A DNA stretch of 64,000 nt from Bradysia coprophila (GCF_014529535.1 NW_023503941.1:1832645-1896644), one strand, 5' to 3'; numbered from the stretch's first letter, positions 44,024 through 56,405 are shown. Notes: a model not told the origin generated them from the sequence alone. A program made the numbers and translations.

Positions 44024-45166
44024 CGGAGCGTTAGCGGAGGACTTGACGCAGTCTAACTTCCAAAAAAAGAACGAAGAAATTTTTTTGAGACGCGGCAACT
44101 ATATATAGGCGAGAATTTAAGTTTCTTTCCTTTGGCCTGTATCACCACAAATCCTAATCTATCTTATTCGCGCTTCAAATACGAGCAAAACGAGCTATCA
44201 CTCGACTATGTAGGTTTAAAATTGCCGGAGATACATCGTTTTGAAATTGGTCACTTTTCATACAAAATACACCAAATTGACTTTTCCCAAACAATCAAAA
44301 TCTTTCAACTTACTCTGTATGTTTCTATCTATCTATCTATCGACGGACAATCTCGGAAACTAGTCAGCCAATCTCCATGAAATTTTGCAGGAACCTCAGG
44401 GTGGGCATAAAAATGAAATTGTGATACGCCATTACCCCAGGAAAAACCAGAATTTTGTTTTATTGGCCTCGAAGTGGTTTCTGAGTGTGGTTTTCGAGGG
44501 TCGGGAACGCGTTTTCGGCTGTAGCTTAGCTGTATTGAAACCTACAGAGAAGTGCGACCCATCAAATGAAAGGTATTCGTAACACGATTCGAACAAAAAA
44601 ATAATTTAAAAATTCGGGTCAGATTCGTTTGAGCTAGAGTGATTAGAGTGACCAAATTTTGAGCTACTCGAGCGTAGGATGAAAGGACTAATATTTTTTT
44701 GGGTTATGAAAGATAGAGAGTTACTTTCTTCGGCAAAGTCTCAGAGTTTTACGAGTAGATATGTTAAAAATGTCGAAAGTTGGAAATGGGTGGGTCAATT
44801 ATGTTTTTAGAGATATTTCTTGAATGGTGGCAGATAGAGAATTACTTTCTTCGTCAAATTTTCGAATTTCGTTAAATTTTCGAATTTTGTCAAATTTTCG
44901 GATTTTGTCAAATTTTCGATTTTCGACAAATTTTCAAATTTCGTCAAATTTTCGATTTTCGACAAATTTTCGATTTTCGACAAATTTTCGATTTTCGACA
45001 AATTTTCGAATTTCGTTAAATTTTCGATTTTCGTCAAATTTTCGATTTTCGTCAAATTTTCGAATTTCATCAAATTTGCGAATTTCGTCAAATTTTCGAT
45101 TTTCGTCAAATTTCCGAATTTCTGTTATAAACTGTTATAAAAAGCAGTGTTCTAAAACTTCTAAAA
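44024..45166 (+). repeat. repeat unit U, copy 2
   Basis: Direct copy of 40919-42270, about 3.1 kb downstream. The two copies bracket PEBP exons 2 and 3. It has one rather than two of the TTCGGCAAAGTCTC blocks and ends in its own minisatellite (44850-45121). Confidence 0.85.
44850..45121. repeat. minisatellite, TCAAATTTTCGATTTTCG units
   Basis: Tandem 17-18-bp units, same orientation as 41888-42216, next to P1 copy 3. Confidence 0.9.
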
Positions 45167-45176
45167 CGACTGATAT

Positions 45177-46681
45177 CCCAACAAAAATCTCTTCGAGAAA
45201 AGTGTGACGCAGTCTTTGAAGTACAATTTCTAAAATGAATGATATCGCTAGAGTTGACGCTTTCAGCTTCGTTACGTAAAAATTAAATTTTACACCCAAT
45301 TTTAGTTCAAACAAGCTGGCTTAGTTTTTCTCATCATCTGCCAAATAATTTTTACCAAAAAAAAATTTGACTGGAAACAACCAAAATTTTACCAAAAAAA
45401 TCTGCGTCGCATGTGGCAGATAAATTTTCTTGCTGGTCTGTCCCTGAACATCTGCCACTTTGCGACGCAGATTTTTAGCCCGTACGAAGTACTGGGGGCT
45501 TATAAGATTAATATGCCGTTTGTAACACGTCGAATTGGAAGCAGACAGTAAGGGCAAAGCATTTAGTTATGTTCATAGATGACGAATCCGCAATAAAAAA
45601 AATGTCCGTCCGTCCGTCCGTCCGTCTGTGACCCCTCTAGCTTGAGCAAATCACAACCTTTTTTCAAAATTCTTTTTTTTCCCCGATTGGTATCGACAAA
45701 AGTAAGGTCAAGTTCGAAAATGGGCATGGTAGGGTCGGCCCTTCCAGAGCTAGGGCCCTATAGGTGTTTTTCAGTCTTTCGACTATATCTACCGAAATAC
45801 GCACGCAATAGCTGCTTGTGATATATCAAATGAAAGGTATTGACGAGTAGAACAAAGTTGCTGAACATTGTTTTTGGGTAAGATGCAACGCGGGCTTGTT
45901 GGGAGGGCTCAAAGGTCGTTACTCGGCCCTAAGTGTTTTTTGCACATAAATCTAATAAATCTCATCCGATTTTGCTAGTTTTTGTTTGATTTGAGAGATA
46001 ATTGAATACTGAAAAGAACGTGGCGAAAAAAGTTTCAAATTTGGGCCCTTGGACTAAGGCTGCTACTCGGCCCTAAGTGTTTTTTGCACATAAATCGAGT
46101 AAATCTCAACCGATTTTGCTAGTTTTTGTTTTATTTGAGAGGTAATTGAATGCCAAATGTAAAGTTGGCAAAAAATTTTGGGTTTCTAAAATAATGTCGT
46201 GAATTGTTGGTTTTATTTGAGAGGTACTTCGTACGGGCTTTCGTAATTGCGCTATGCGCAATTTAAAAAATGAACACTTTCAGTAAATTTGACCATGCCC
46301 AACTTTACTAGCATTTTGGTAACAGACGCATTAGAGGGTTGTAGACGTATTAGGGTTCCGGGCGTGTTACGGCTACGGACGTATTATGGTTACGGACGAA
46401 ATAGGATTACGGGTCGTACGGGGCTAAGTCGCAGCAAACGCTCCGACTGTTCTGATGCCTTGTTTTGGTAAAATTTTGGTTGTTTCCAGTCAATTTTTTT
46501 TTGGTAAAAATATTTGGCAGATGATGAGAAAACCTAAGCCAGCTTGTTTGAACTAAAATTGGGTGTAAAATTTAATTTTTGCGTAACGAAGCTGAAAGCG
46601 TCAACTCTAGCGATATCATTCATTTTAGAAATTGTACTTCAAAGACTGCGTCACACTTTTCTCGAAGAGATTTTTGTTGGG
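45177..46681. mobile_element. palindromic MITE, family P1, copy 3, split by H4
   Basis: The two P1 arms are separated at the inner edge of the right arm by the 986-bp element 45477-46462; without it the copy is about 519 bp. This gives exact borders for the inserted element. Confidence 0.85.
45477..46462 (-). mobile_element. Helentron/DINE-1-like element, copy H4
   Basis: Borders are fixed by comparison with the uninterrupted P1 copies: it starts AGCCCGTACGAAG after five T and ends CTGATGCCTTG before four T. It contains a GTCCGTCCGTCCGTCCGTCT core (45604) and about two diverged 145-bp units (45905-46190). Confidence 0.85.
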
Positions 46682-47499
46682 ATTTAAATAGAAGCGGAAC
46701 AGTTTTTCTGCCAAATGAAGATTTAGAATCTCCTCTCCATCATTGTATTCGTCCAGATGTTTCTTGCAATCGGAATGACTACGGTCAAGACCTTTGATTT
46801 CTCCGAAAACCAGATAGGAAAATAAAATTGTTGGCTCGTTCTTCGAATTAAAACGAAAAAACTGCGTACCGTGCTTCCATAAAAGTCACTTCTTTCGAAG
46901 CTAAGATTTGTATACTCAAAAAATTCCCGGTTTGACACAAACGACCCAGGCCAAAGAATGTACGATTCGGTATAAGGAAGAACAAAATGATATCAGTATC
47001 ATGGCTCAGGTTTCTAAGAAATTTTTTGTAAGAAACCGAGAGATGGCGTTTGTATCGAATTTTCGTGCCAGCGCACATCTGATCCGGTTATATTCGCGAT
47101 TTGCACTTAATGTAGGTGACCCTACTTTCTATGTTCGAAAAATTGGAATATCGGACATAAGTACGTTCGATTTATTTCCGCAACGCACCCTTTGTTGCAA
47201 ATCGCCAATATGACATTACCTCCGCCCATATATTTACCTTGGTTAACACATGACTGACGAATGTACGATCTTCTAAATCCGATGACACTCTGTCAGAACA
47301 TCCACTTTTTCTTTTTAAATATTATCCGGACCATACTACCCAATTCACAATCCCATCCATTTTTTGACAACAGATGTCAAGCTCGTGTGCCCTAGTGATA
47401 CGAGTGACACTTAACGCAGCCTTTACCAACCAAAACTCGGTCTGACGAGTCAAACATTTATTTTACAGACGCATTTCAGTACCGAATCGTGTGACTACA
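46682..47499. other. no confident gene; upstream of the coiled-coil gene
   Basis: A 55-bp segment near 47040-47095 (ATGGCGTTTGTATCGAA) recurs at 52113-52168. An open stretch at 46682-46797 (PNEDLESPLHHCIRPDVSC) looks protein-like but has no start or splice support. Confidence 0.35.
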
Positions 47500-49078
47500 A
47501 TGCAGACTGCAGAGACAATTTCCGAGCTGCATGCTCGGCTTACAGAAGCTAGGATGCGTGTGAACAATTTGTCTTGGCAAAATAATGACCTAAAACAAGA
47601 TGTGATTGAACGAGACAATACCATCAAGTCGTTGAAATCCAAGGAACAAAGAATGGAAAAACAGTTGGAGTTGGCTGACGAGAAAAAACGAGTGGTGTGC
47701 GCTGAGTTGTTTACCGTAACATTGGCACTTCGAGGGATGGAACAGCAAGTGGATCGTCTGAAGAGTGAAATTAGGAGTTTGACGAACGGTTTGACCTCAA
47801 TGAAGGAGGGAAAACAGGAACGAGATGTTGAAGTCAGCATGCTAAACGCGGAAATGCAACAATACAAAACGAATATGGAGCGAAACAAATCGCGCATTTC
47901 TGACCTGTGCCGAGAAAACAAAATTCTGAAAACTCAATTGGAGGCTAATGCACAACGTTACCGAGAAACATTAGAGCAGGGAAATATGATCGGCCAATTG
48001 AAGCAGAGCCTGGACCATTATCTGCTTTACAAAGATCAATTTTTGCAAAATTTGAGGTACTGCAAAGATTGCCATTCCACTCAACAGAAACTTAAGGAAC
48101 TTGAGCGCATTCAACGAGACTACAATCAAATGAAAGAGGAAAACGAAGAGCTGATGTTTCGTGCGGAAGAGAACAAACGTCTCAAAAACAAAATAATGAG
48201 GGAAGAGGCGGACTACCCGAAGAAGATTGGATTACGTCAAAACGAGATTGAGACGAAAGCGCTCGAAATTGTATACCACCGAGTGTTGACGAACTCTAAT
48301 CCAGGAACTCAAAAGAGACAGAGTGAAGAACGAAACGAATCGCAGGGGAAGAAGCCACGAAATTTAGGAAACGATCGACCACCACGAAAGGTTGATAATT
48401 CTCCCGATTTTGATCCTGGTCATCATTGCCGTGCTGAGACTCCTTGTCGTCCTGATCATGCTACAAGTTACAATGATCAATCATCATCTCGCATGACATC
48501 AACTCCATTGACAACAAGTCAAAGTCGATCGCCCGATTTACGAACATTTACTGTTGTTGCGGATGTAAACCCCATACCACTCAAATACAGTTCCCCCCAA
48601 CCATCCCCTTCCAACCTGAAGACAATCGAACAGGAAACCCGAACTGCTGAAGGTGAAGCAGACACTGACAAGTGAGTTTACTATTAGACAGACAAAAAAA
48701 TGTGTTCGTCCCGGAACCACGGATATTAGAAAATCGACGAGCTTTCCCCGATGAATTTTCCGATTTTTCAGTGTGCCAATTTTCGCATCATTTTCTCGAA
48801 TTCCGGTTACTGTGGCTCATTTAACATTTCTTGTTTCACAGAGCTGATTCGATCGATCCGATTCTAAATGATTTGAGTGACATTAGGAATTCGTCCAGCG
48901 ATACTTCCAGCGATACGTCCATTGACGGCCTGAAACGATTAGAGGATTACTTGGTTACAAAAAACTCTAATGCCTCTCAGAATCAGACAGCAAAGCGGGA
49001 TCATCCAACGGTAAGAACAAAATTTTTGTTGGTAAACTTTCGGTGAGGAAAAATCTTTGTTCTCATCGTAGAAATGAT
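47500..49078 (+). CDS. coiled-coil protein of unknown function
   Basis: Exons 47500-48671, 48842-49010 and 49073-49078. The introns are GT-AG and the frame is kept (phase 2, then 0), giving 448 residues. The last exon adds a single Lys before the stop, so the 3' end is the weakest part. Residues 1 to about 255 are heptad-rich and highly charged (for example LKSEIRSLTNGLTSMKEGK), predicting a long coiled coil; a CKDCHS motif interrupts it near residue 190. The rest is Ser/Pro/Thr-rich and probably disordered, with repeated SSSDTSSDTS in exon 2. The ATG chosen is the first in the frame; a stop lies upstream at 47443. I do not recognise a family. A cytoskeletal or centrosomal scaffold is possible but unsupported. 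Confidence 0.8.
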
Positions 49079-49277
49079 GTCTCACCCTGCTTTGTTGACG
49101 CTCTTGCATTTTGATTGTGTGGCTAAATTTGTCTATCTCATGTGTGGATGCCGTCAATATTGGCGAAACATTTTACACGCAGACATTGGGATTTTGGTAT
49201 TTTGTCCATTTTATGTGAGAACTTTATCACCGTTTCGTTTGCCAATTAAATGTTTTCTTTAAATGTTCTGTCAATTT

Positions 49278-49354
49278 GTGCAAAAGAGATGCAAGATTTT
49301 GAGAGAGTAAACGTATGGAATTCTCTCTCACAAAATGGTGAATCTCTTTTGCAC
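49278..49354. repeat. 77-nt hairpin
   Basis: Arms of about 31 nt (GTGCAAAAGAGATGCAAGAT and on) pair with few mismatches around a 15-nt loop. The size suits a small MITE or a precursor-like hairpin RNA. Confidence 0.5.
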
Positions 49355-49794
49355 TAAGTTTTTATGCGGTGCGGGGCAGTGAAGAATGTCTCCTCATTCC
49401 ACCCAGTGAAAGACTTTGCTAGAATTTACTAAGACTTGTGATTCATACGTATTTCCTCTTGACACACCTGGATGCCTAGACTGTGAGTGGATTAGTGACC
49501 ATCGATTCAGAACTGCGTCAAAATTTACTTACATGCTAAAATGCTAAGAACAGCTTGATAAATTGACCAATCAGAAATATAAAGCAAAAATTTCTCACAT
49601 TTCACGAGCAACTGTTAAGACCTATTAGCGGTTGTCACGATCAAGAGATGTCAGTGCTTTCTATGTATGATTTGTGTACTTCTTAGGAACGATGTATTTT
49701 TTCGCTACATGTCGCAGCCTTTGTTGCAAATCGTCAATAAGGCTCCATTTCCCCTTTCGTAAGAAAGCTTCGTGAAGGATTTTTAGCCCCGTAC
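49355..49794. other. no recognised feature
   Basis: No gene. 49709-49735 shares a short CCTTTGTTGCAAATCG motif with 47190. Confidence 0.35.
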
Positions 49795-51680
49795 GAAGTA
49801 CGAAGGGGCTTATAGGATTACGATGCCGTGTGTAATTGATGGAATTCGAAGCAGACGGTAAGGGCAAAGTGTTTGCCTATGTTCATAGATGACGAATCCG
49901 CAATAAAAATTTGGGCCGTCTCTCCGTCTGTCCGTCTGTCTGTCACGTCGATATCTTGAGTAAATCAAATCCGATTTCAATTTTTTTTCCCTGAAATATA
50001 GTCAAAATAGTGAGGCTAAGTTCGAAGATGGGCATATTCGGGTCGGCCCTTCGTGAGTTAGGGCCACCTAAGTGATTTAAGGTCTTTTGGTGATATTTAT
50101 GGCAAAATAAGCGATGGAAATGTAAATGACACGGCAAATGATAGGTATTGTCAATACCATTCCAGGAAAAAAAAGTTTATTAAAATCGGGTGAATGGACC
50201 GTGAGTTAGGGCCCTAGAAGTGAAAGACTACTCGGCCCTAAGTGTATTTTGATGCATATAACTCGAGTAAATTTCATCCTTTTTTCGTGATTTTTGTTTC
50301 ATTTGAAAGGTAATCGAAGCCCGAATATAATGTGGCGAAGAACGTTTTAAATTTGGGTCCTTGGACTGAGGCCGCTCCTCGGCCCTAAGTGTATTTTGCA
50401 TATAACTCGAGTAAATTTGATCCGATTTTCCTAATTTTTGTTTCATTTGAAAAGTAATCGAACGAGGAATAGAATGTTGTTGAAAAAAAAATTAAATTTG
50501 GGTCCTTGGACTAAGGCCGCTACTCGGCCCTAAGTGTATTTTGCATATAACTCGAGTAAATTTTATCCGTTTTTCCTAATTTATTTTTCATTTGAAAGGT
50601 AATCAAACACCGAATAGAATGTTGTTGAAAAAAAATTAAATTTGGGTCCTTGGCCTAAGGCCGCTACTAGGGCCCTATGTGTATTTTACATATAACTCGA
50701 GCAAATTTCATCCGTTTTTCGTAATTTTTGTTTCACTTGGAAGGTAATCAAAGGCCGAATAGAATGTTGTTGAAAAAAAATTTAAATTTGGGTCCTCGGA
50801 CTGAGGCCACTACTAGGGCCCTATGTGTATTTTACATATAACTCGAGCAAATTTCATCCGTTTTTCGTAATTTTTGTGTCATTTGGAAGGTAATCAAAGG
50901 CCGAATAGAATGTTGTTGAAAAAAAAAAATCAATTTGCTTCCTCGGACTAAGGCCACTACTAGGGCCCTATGTGTATTTTACATATAACTCGAGCAAATT
51001 TCATCCGTTTTTCGTAATTTTTGTGTCATTTGGAAGGTAATCAAAGGCCGAATAGAATGTTGTTGAAAAAAAAAATCAATTTGCTTCCTCGGACTAAGGC
51101 CACTACTAGGGCCCTATGTGTATTTTACATATAACTCGAGCAAATTTCATCCGTTTTTCGTAATTTTTGTGTCATTTGGAAGGTAATCAAAGGCCGAATA
51201 GAATGTGGTTGAAAAAAAATTAAATTTGGGTCCTTGGACTAAGGCCACTACTAGGGCCCTATGCGTATTTTACATATAACTCGAGCAAATTTCATCCGTT
51301 TTTTGTAATTTTTGTTTCATTTGGGAGGTAATCGAAGGCCGAATAGAATGTAGTTGAAAAATAAATTAAATTTGGATCCTCGGACTGAGGCCGATACTAG
51401 GCCCTATGTGTATTTATACTCAATAAATTAAAATTTTAGGGCTATTTGGAATTTTTGTTTTATTTGAAAGGAACGTCGTACGGGGCTTCGTAATTGCGCT
51501 ATGCGCAATTTGTAAGACGTACACATTATATAATAATTTTACTTTAACTACTTTAACCGGCGCATAGGCTTACGGTCAAAGTAGGGTGACAGACGCACTA
51601 GGGTCACGTACGCAATAGATATACGGGTTTGTACGGGGCTCAGTCGCAGCAAACGCTCCGACTGTTCTGATGGCTCGTTT
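49795..51680 (-). mobile_element. Helentron/DINE-1-like element, copy H5
   Basis: The longest copy: 3' hairpin at 49795 after a T run, GTCTGTCCGTCTGTCTGTCA core (49925), eight 145-bp units, and the 5' end GTTCTGATGGCTCGTTT at 51664-51680. It is closely related to H3 at both ends. Confidence 0.8.
50228..51391. repeat. 145-bp tandem repeat, eight units
   Basis: Units start near 50228, 50373, 50518, 50664, 50809, 50955, 51101 and 51246. The first three have CTCGGCCCTAAGTG and the rest CTAGGGCCCTATGTG, so two subtypes are ordered in blocks. Units five to seven share the variant TTTTTGTGTCATTTGG. Confidence 0.9.
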
Positions 51681-52456
51681 ATTGTTAAAAAAACGTGAGA
51701 GACGCATTTCAACCAATAGAAATCTTTCATGGTGCTCTGATGCATAGATTTGTGTAGAAAAATATTTGAATTCGACACAAAATGGCAAAGAACATAGATC
51801 ACCTTCAAGGACATTTGAACCACGTCAAGAATTGCCATTCATGTTCACAAATCTGCAGATCTCCGCAATCTCATGGCCATTCATCAACTTCTCTGCTGAT
51901 TTATCGGGACTCATCGAAATTTTAACCAAGGTAAATATAGTGAGGAGGTAATAGCATTCAGACGCGCGGCCTATCACATACGTTCTATGCCAATGCCATC
52001 TTTTTTTTTAAATGGTTGACTACGATTTACTTGTAATTCACAAAGATATTTTCACTATTTCACAACAGATGGCCCGACTTTCTATTCCATTTTTTGCTTT
52101 CAACGAACGGATGACATGGCGTTTGTATCGAACTTTCGTGCCACCACACATCTGATTCGGTTATATATGGCATGGCATTACCTCATCACTATATTTATCT
52201 TGATTTTAACCGTTTTGGTCAACACCATCTATGCGCTCAAATTGACATTTAACTCTAATCAAAAGAAGAGAAAAGTCACTTTATGTCAGCAACTTTGAAC
52301 TGGATCATTCTGACCACGAATTTAATTGAGATCCTGAAATTTTTTCGGAATTTTCCGTAGAAGTCAGACTGTTGTTTTTATACGAAACAGCGAAATAATT
52401 GAGTAAAACATGCGAAAACTCGGAAAGTGGCTGAAAAAATACCGTACACTATCGTA
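51681..52456. other. no confident gene
   Basis: 51930-52040 is distantly related to 32600-32710, and 52113-52168 to 47040-47095. An open stretch ending ILTK before a GTAAAT (51939) could be an exon but nothing joins it. Confidence 0.3.
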
Positions 52457-54033
52457 CATACTCCTTATGGTCTTTTCTATGTTCCCCCACCTTTTGCCTT
52501 CACTTCTTCTTCTTTTTCAGCCTGTTTCTATCCACTGCTGGATGTAGGCCTCTCCAACTTCTTTCCATTTCGTACGATCCATTGCCATTTGCTGCCAGTT
52601 TGTGTCTGCAATATTCTTAATTCCGTTTGTCCATCTCTCTGATGGTCTACCTATAGCTCGTCTTTTATATGGTCGCCAGTTCATGATCTTTTTGGTCCAA
52701 CGTTCGTCTGTCCTTCTTGCAATATGTCCCGCCCAGCTCCATTTCAGAGATGCTATTCTTTCCATGACATCAACGACCCTGGTTTGTTGTCGAATCCATT
52801 GATTCGTCATTCTGTCTCTGAGTGTTATTCCAAGCATACTCCGTTCCATGGCTCTTTGTGTCACTCTCAATTTATCTTCGGATGCTTTCGTTAAAGTTAA
52901 CGTTTCCGCTCCATAAGTGAGCACTGGAAGGACACAAGTGTCGTACACTTTGCGTTTCAGACTATTGTTCATTTTGCTTTTGAAAATTAGTCTGAGTTTA
53001 CCGAACGCTGCCCATGCAAGACCAATCCTACGTCTTATTTCTGCAGTTTGGTTGTCCAGACCTAACTTCAGTTTATGTCCTAGATATACGTAGCTGTCGA
53101 CTCGTTCAATGACAGTGTCACCAATTTTGATGTCTCTATCGCCCCCGATGCTGGTCATGACTTTTGTTTTGGATAAGTTCATCTTGAGGCCAACTTTGCT
53201 TGCCTCTTCACTTAACTGTTGTAGCATAAGCTGAGCCTGACCGAGATTCGCTGCTATCGGTATAATGTCATCAGCGAAGCGGAGATTGCTCAGGTACTCT
53301 CCATTTATCTTTATTCCCATTTTACTCCAGTTTAACTTCCTAAAAACACTCGCCGTGAATAATGAAATGGTGTCACCCTGCCTTACACCTCGGCCGATTC
53401 TGAATTTCTCCGTGCTCTTATGAAGTTTTATACATGAAGTACCATTACCATTACATATCGAATTGTGTTGGAGTACCTTGAGTCTACTCTACATTCGTCT
53501 AATGCGTCCAATATCGACCATGTTTCCACTGAATCGAAAGCTTTTTCGAAGTCGATGAATAGCAAGACTGTGTCGATGTTGTAATTCACGACACTTCTCA
53601 ATAAGCGTTCTCATCACCTGCAAATAGTCGTCTGTGCTGAAACCAGATCTGAAAGCAGCTTGTTCAACAGGTTGGTAGAAGTCGAACTTGTTAGTGTTCC
53701 TCTTCGTAATGATTTTCATTAACAACTTGTAGAGTGTTGACAATAAGCTTATGGGTCGGTAATTTTCCAGCTTTGTTATGTCCCCTTTTTATTGCAGCAA
53801 TGTAATCACCGCATTTTACCAGGCTTCTGGTACTTCTTCCCATTGGAGACATTGATTAAACAAAGCCGTGATTGCCTTCACTTACTGCTGTAGAAATGTT
53901 AGAGACAACGATTTTATTTCATGAGGCTCTTTTGAAATTCTTTGGTTATTGATGAAAATGTTTATAAAGAGATCTGTTTTGCAGCTGGTGAGCAGGAAGG
54001 TTTGGGAACTTAGAAAAGACCATAAGGAGTATG
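52457..54033 (-). mobile_element. RTE-like non-LTR retrotransposon fragment with inverted flanks
   Basis: The coding part (52517 to about 53900) is bounded by a perfect 22-bp inverted repeat (52457-52478 and 54012-54033; contains ACTCCTTATGGTC). A short (AAG)n tail after the stop (52500-52516) with virtually no 3' UTR is typical of RTE-clade elements. The 5' part is missing. Confidence 0.7.
52517..53900 (-). pseudogene. RTE-like reverse transcriptase, degenerate
   Basis: The intact 267-residue C-terminal frame (53320-52517) has the catalytic RFADDI motif, YVYLGHKL, VLPVLTYGAETLTLT, RAMERSMLGITLRDR and the SLKWSWAGHIARRTDERW block common to RTE elements. Upstream, 53743-53489 holds LLSTLYKLL-like and QAAFRSGFSTDDYLQ motifs but in another frame, and sequence to about 53900 is readable only with more frame changes. 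It is therefore a dead, 5'-truncated copy. Confidence 0.85.
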
Positions 54034-54294
54034 TTTGAGGTGTCTCAATGCAAGCTACAACGTCCTGAGGATTTTTATATTTAACAAGGAAAATTTACAA
54101 ATCCCTCAAGGCGCTCCAAAACCCAAAAAACGAAAAACACCTATTCGTATCAAAAGCCTTTAATGTGAAACTCTTCATTTCTCTTACTTCATTTTCTTCT
54201 CTGCTGAAAAACTATTCTTCCTTTTAAATCACTTACATTATCCACTCTTTGCCTTGTTATCATACACAATTAAATTGCCGGAGGCAATATAGAC
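54034..54294. other. no recognised feature
   Basis: AT-rich gap with nothing recognised. Confidence 0.3.
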
Positions 54295-55343
54295 AGCCCC
54301 GTACGAAGTCAAATTTCATAAATTCCTATTTAAACAGCTATATACCGCTATATTTACCTATATTTCACTGTAAATAAACATTTCACAGATAAATATATGC
54401 TATTATATAGCTCTATATGCCTGTATATAGCTCAATATAGCTGTATATAGGTATATATAGATGTCCGTATATGGAATCCCTGAAACCCCACACACATAAC
54501 AAATTATTTCCATGTTAACAGAAACTCTCTAAGTATCATTTTTCCCAAGATATTTCTATTTTACTAAAATCCAATATGGCCGCCGGCAGCCATTTTGTTA
54601 GGAGACCGGAAATAGTACCGACGCTTTACATTCGTTAATACCTTTCAAACAAAAAAAAATTCATGAAATTCGGTCAAAATTTACTCGAGATATTGTCAAA
54701 ATACACCACGTTCACTGTACTTCCGAGTAGCCAGATAAGAGCTCACTCCAAGAGACCTAGCTCACGCTCCGGAGAACATAATTTCATAAAAAAATTTTTC
54801 CCTGATTGGTACGGTCAATACCTATCTAATAAAGCTAAAACAGACGAAATATGTTGAAATGTGGCCGACCTACAAGCAAAAACTGCTTGCCGCCCTGTGC
54901 CTGTTCCACACCAAGGGGTCTAACTCACGAGTCGGTCATCCGATTTCCATAAATTTTTTTTTGTCGATCGGTATTGTAAATACCTTTTATTTGACGTATC
55001 ACTTACAAGTTTAACGTTTAAATGTCCGGAGATATCTTCGAAAAACCGTAAAGCACTTATTGGGCCACAGCTCGGGAGGGGTCGATCCAAAATCACTCAT
55101 CTTCGAACTTAGCCTGTCTTTTGACATTACCAAACGGGAAAAAAAAGAATTTTCAAAATCGGATGCGTTTTACTCAAGTTATCGTGCAGACAGACAGACG
55201 GACAGACAGACGTACATTTTTTTTTTCGCGGATTTGGCATCTCTAGACAACCACAATAGGTTTCCCCTTACTCAGGGAGTCCAATTCGACGTGTTACAAA
55301 CGTATGCGTAAACCTATAAGACCCCAGTACTTCGTACGGGTCT
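54295..55343 (+). mobile_element. Helentron/DINE-1-like element, copy H6 (5'-deleted)
   Basis: Lacks the family 5' end and opens with AGCCCCGTACGAAGT directly joined to internal sequence. It shares the TATATAGCT-rich and CCATTTTGTTAGGAG blocks with H2, has a GACAGACAGACGGACAGACA tract (55190) and ends CTTCGTACGGGTCTAAAAA. Confidence 0.7.
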
Positions 55344-56405
55344 AAAAATTTCTTGATTTTTCGAAAGTCTACTGTTACTGTAGGGTAATTAGGTACATAA
55401 AGGGGTCGCAAAGTGACATACTGATGTGAAAAATAGATTTATGATAGTGGAAATAACGGTTTTGAACACTGCGCATCGTCTTCAAAATTATTTGCTAAAA
55501 GTGACAATAGTCTGGCTCATGCATCCCTGGACGGTTCCTTATTTTACGATATATCTTTTGAATTTGTGGAGCTTTTAACACTGAACAAAAACCGAACCGA
55601 ACACATTAATATCTTGCTATCAATTTTGAGTTTACTGTAGATACAGTCAAGTCACTGATAAATGCTCTCCTGAATTCAGATGAATTGTTAGTCCCCACAC
55701 TAACAAACAAGTTCTCTACGCAATATGATAGTACAAACAGTAATTAAGACTATGACTACAGGTGTGCTTTTCTTCTTCAAGGTTGTATCTCAGATTCAAC
55801 CTTACTATGTGTACAATTGATACGTTACGTTAGTGCAATGTACGATGTAAATATATCATCTACTCCTCAGCAGAGTGTGTCGCACAAAGTTAATATTAGC
55901 TGTTCGTTCGTATATCAAATGTATATAATTAAGCCACCTAATGAGTAGATTTTGATTTATCGGATACTTATTGATATTGTCATTGAGAATAATGTACAAA
56001 AAACAAACTCGTCCACTTATTTCACATTAATATCTGGGTCATAAGTCGTAACAAAGGAAAAACTAATCAAGACATTTTCACAAGTGAATATTCACCCCGT
56101 AAGTGTGGTCGAAATTCAAAATGGAAAGTGCGGAGGTCTTTCTAACGTAGCGTCATTTTCATACGATGAAGCGTTGAAATGTATTTTTTGGTTCACTTTT
56201 TCATCGAATCGTTCACTTAAAATTCAAATTTAAGGCACACTTACGGCGTGAATTATGAGAGATTTGAATCCATACAACAGCACGCTTCAAATGGGACACC
56301 AAAAAATTTGCTTAAGAATTGATGTCACTCTTTAATATATCTCACGTTTATTGCGGAAGATGAGGCAGCTCCTCAAAGATAAACGAATTTGCCTGGAGAA
56401 ACGTA
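55344..56405. other. no recognised feature
   Basis: More than 1 kb with neither a credible open frame nor an obvious repeat. Confidence 0.35.
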
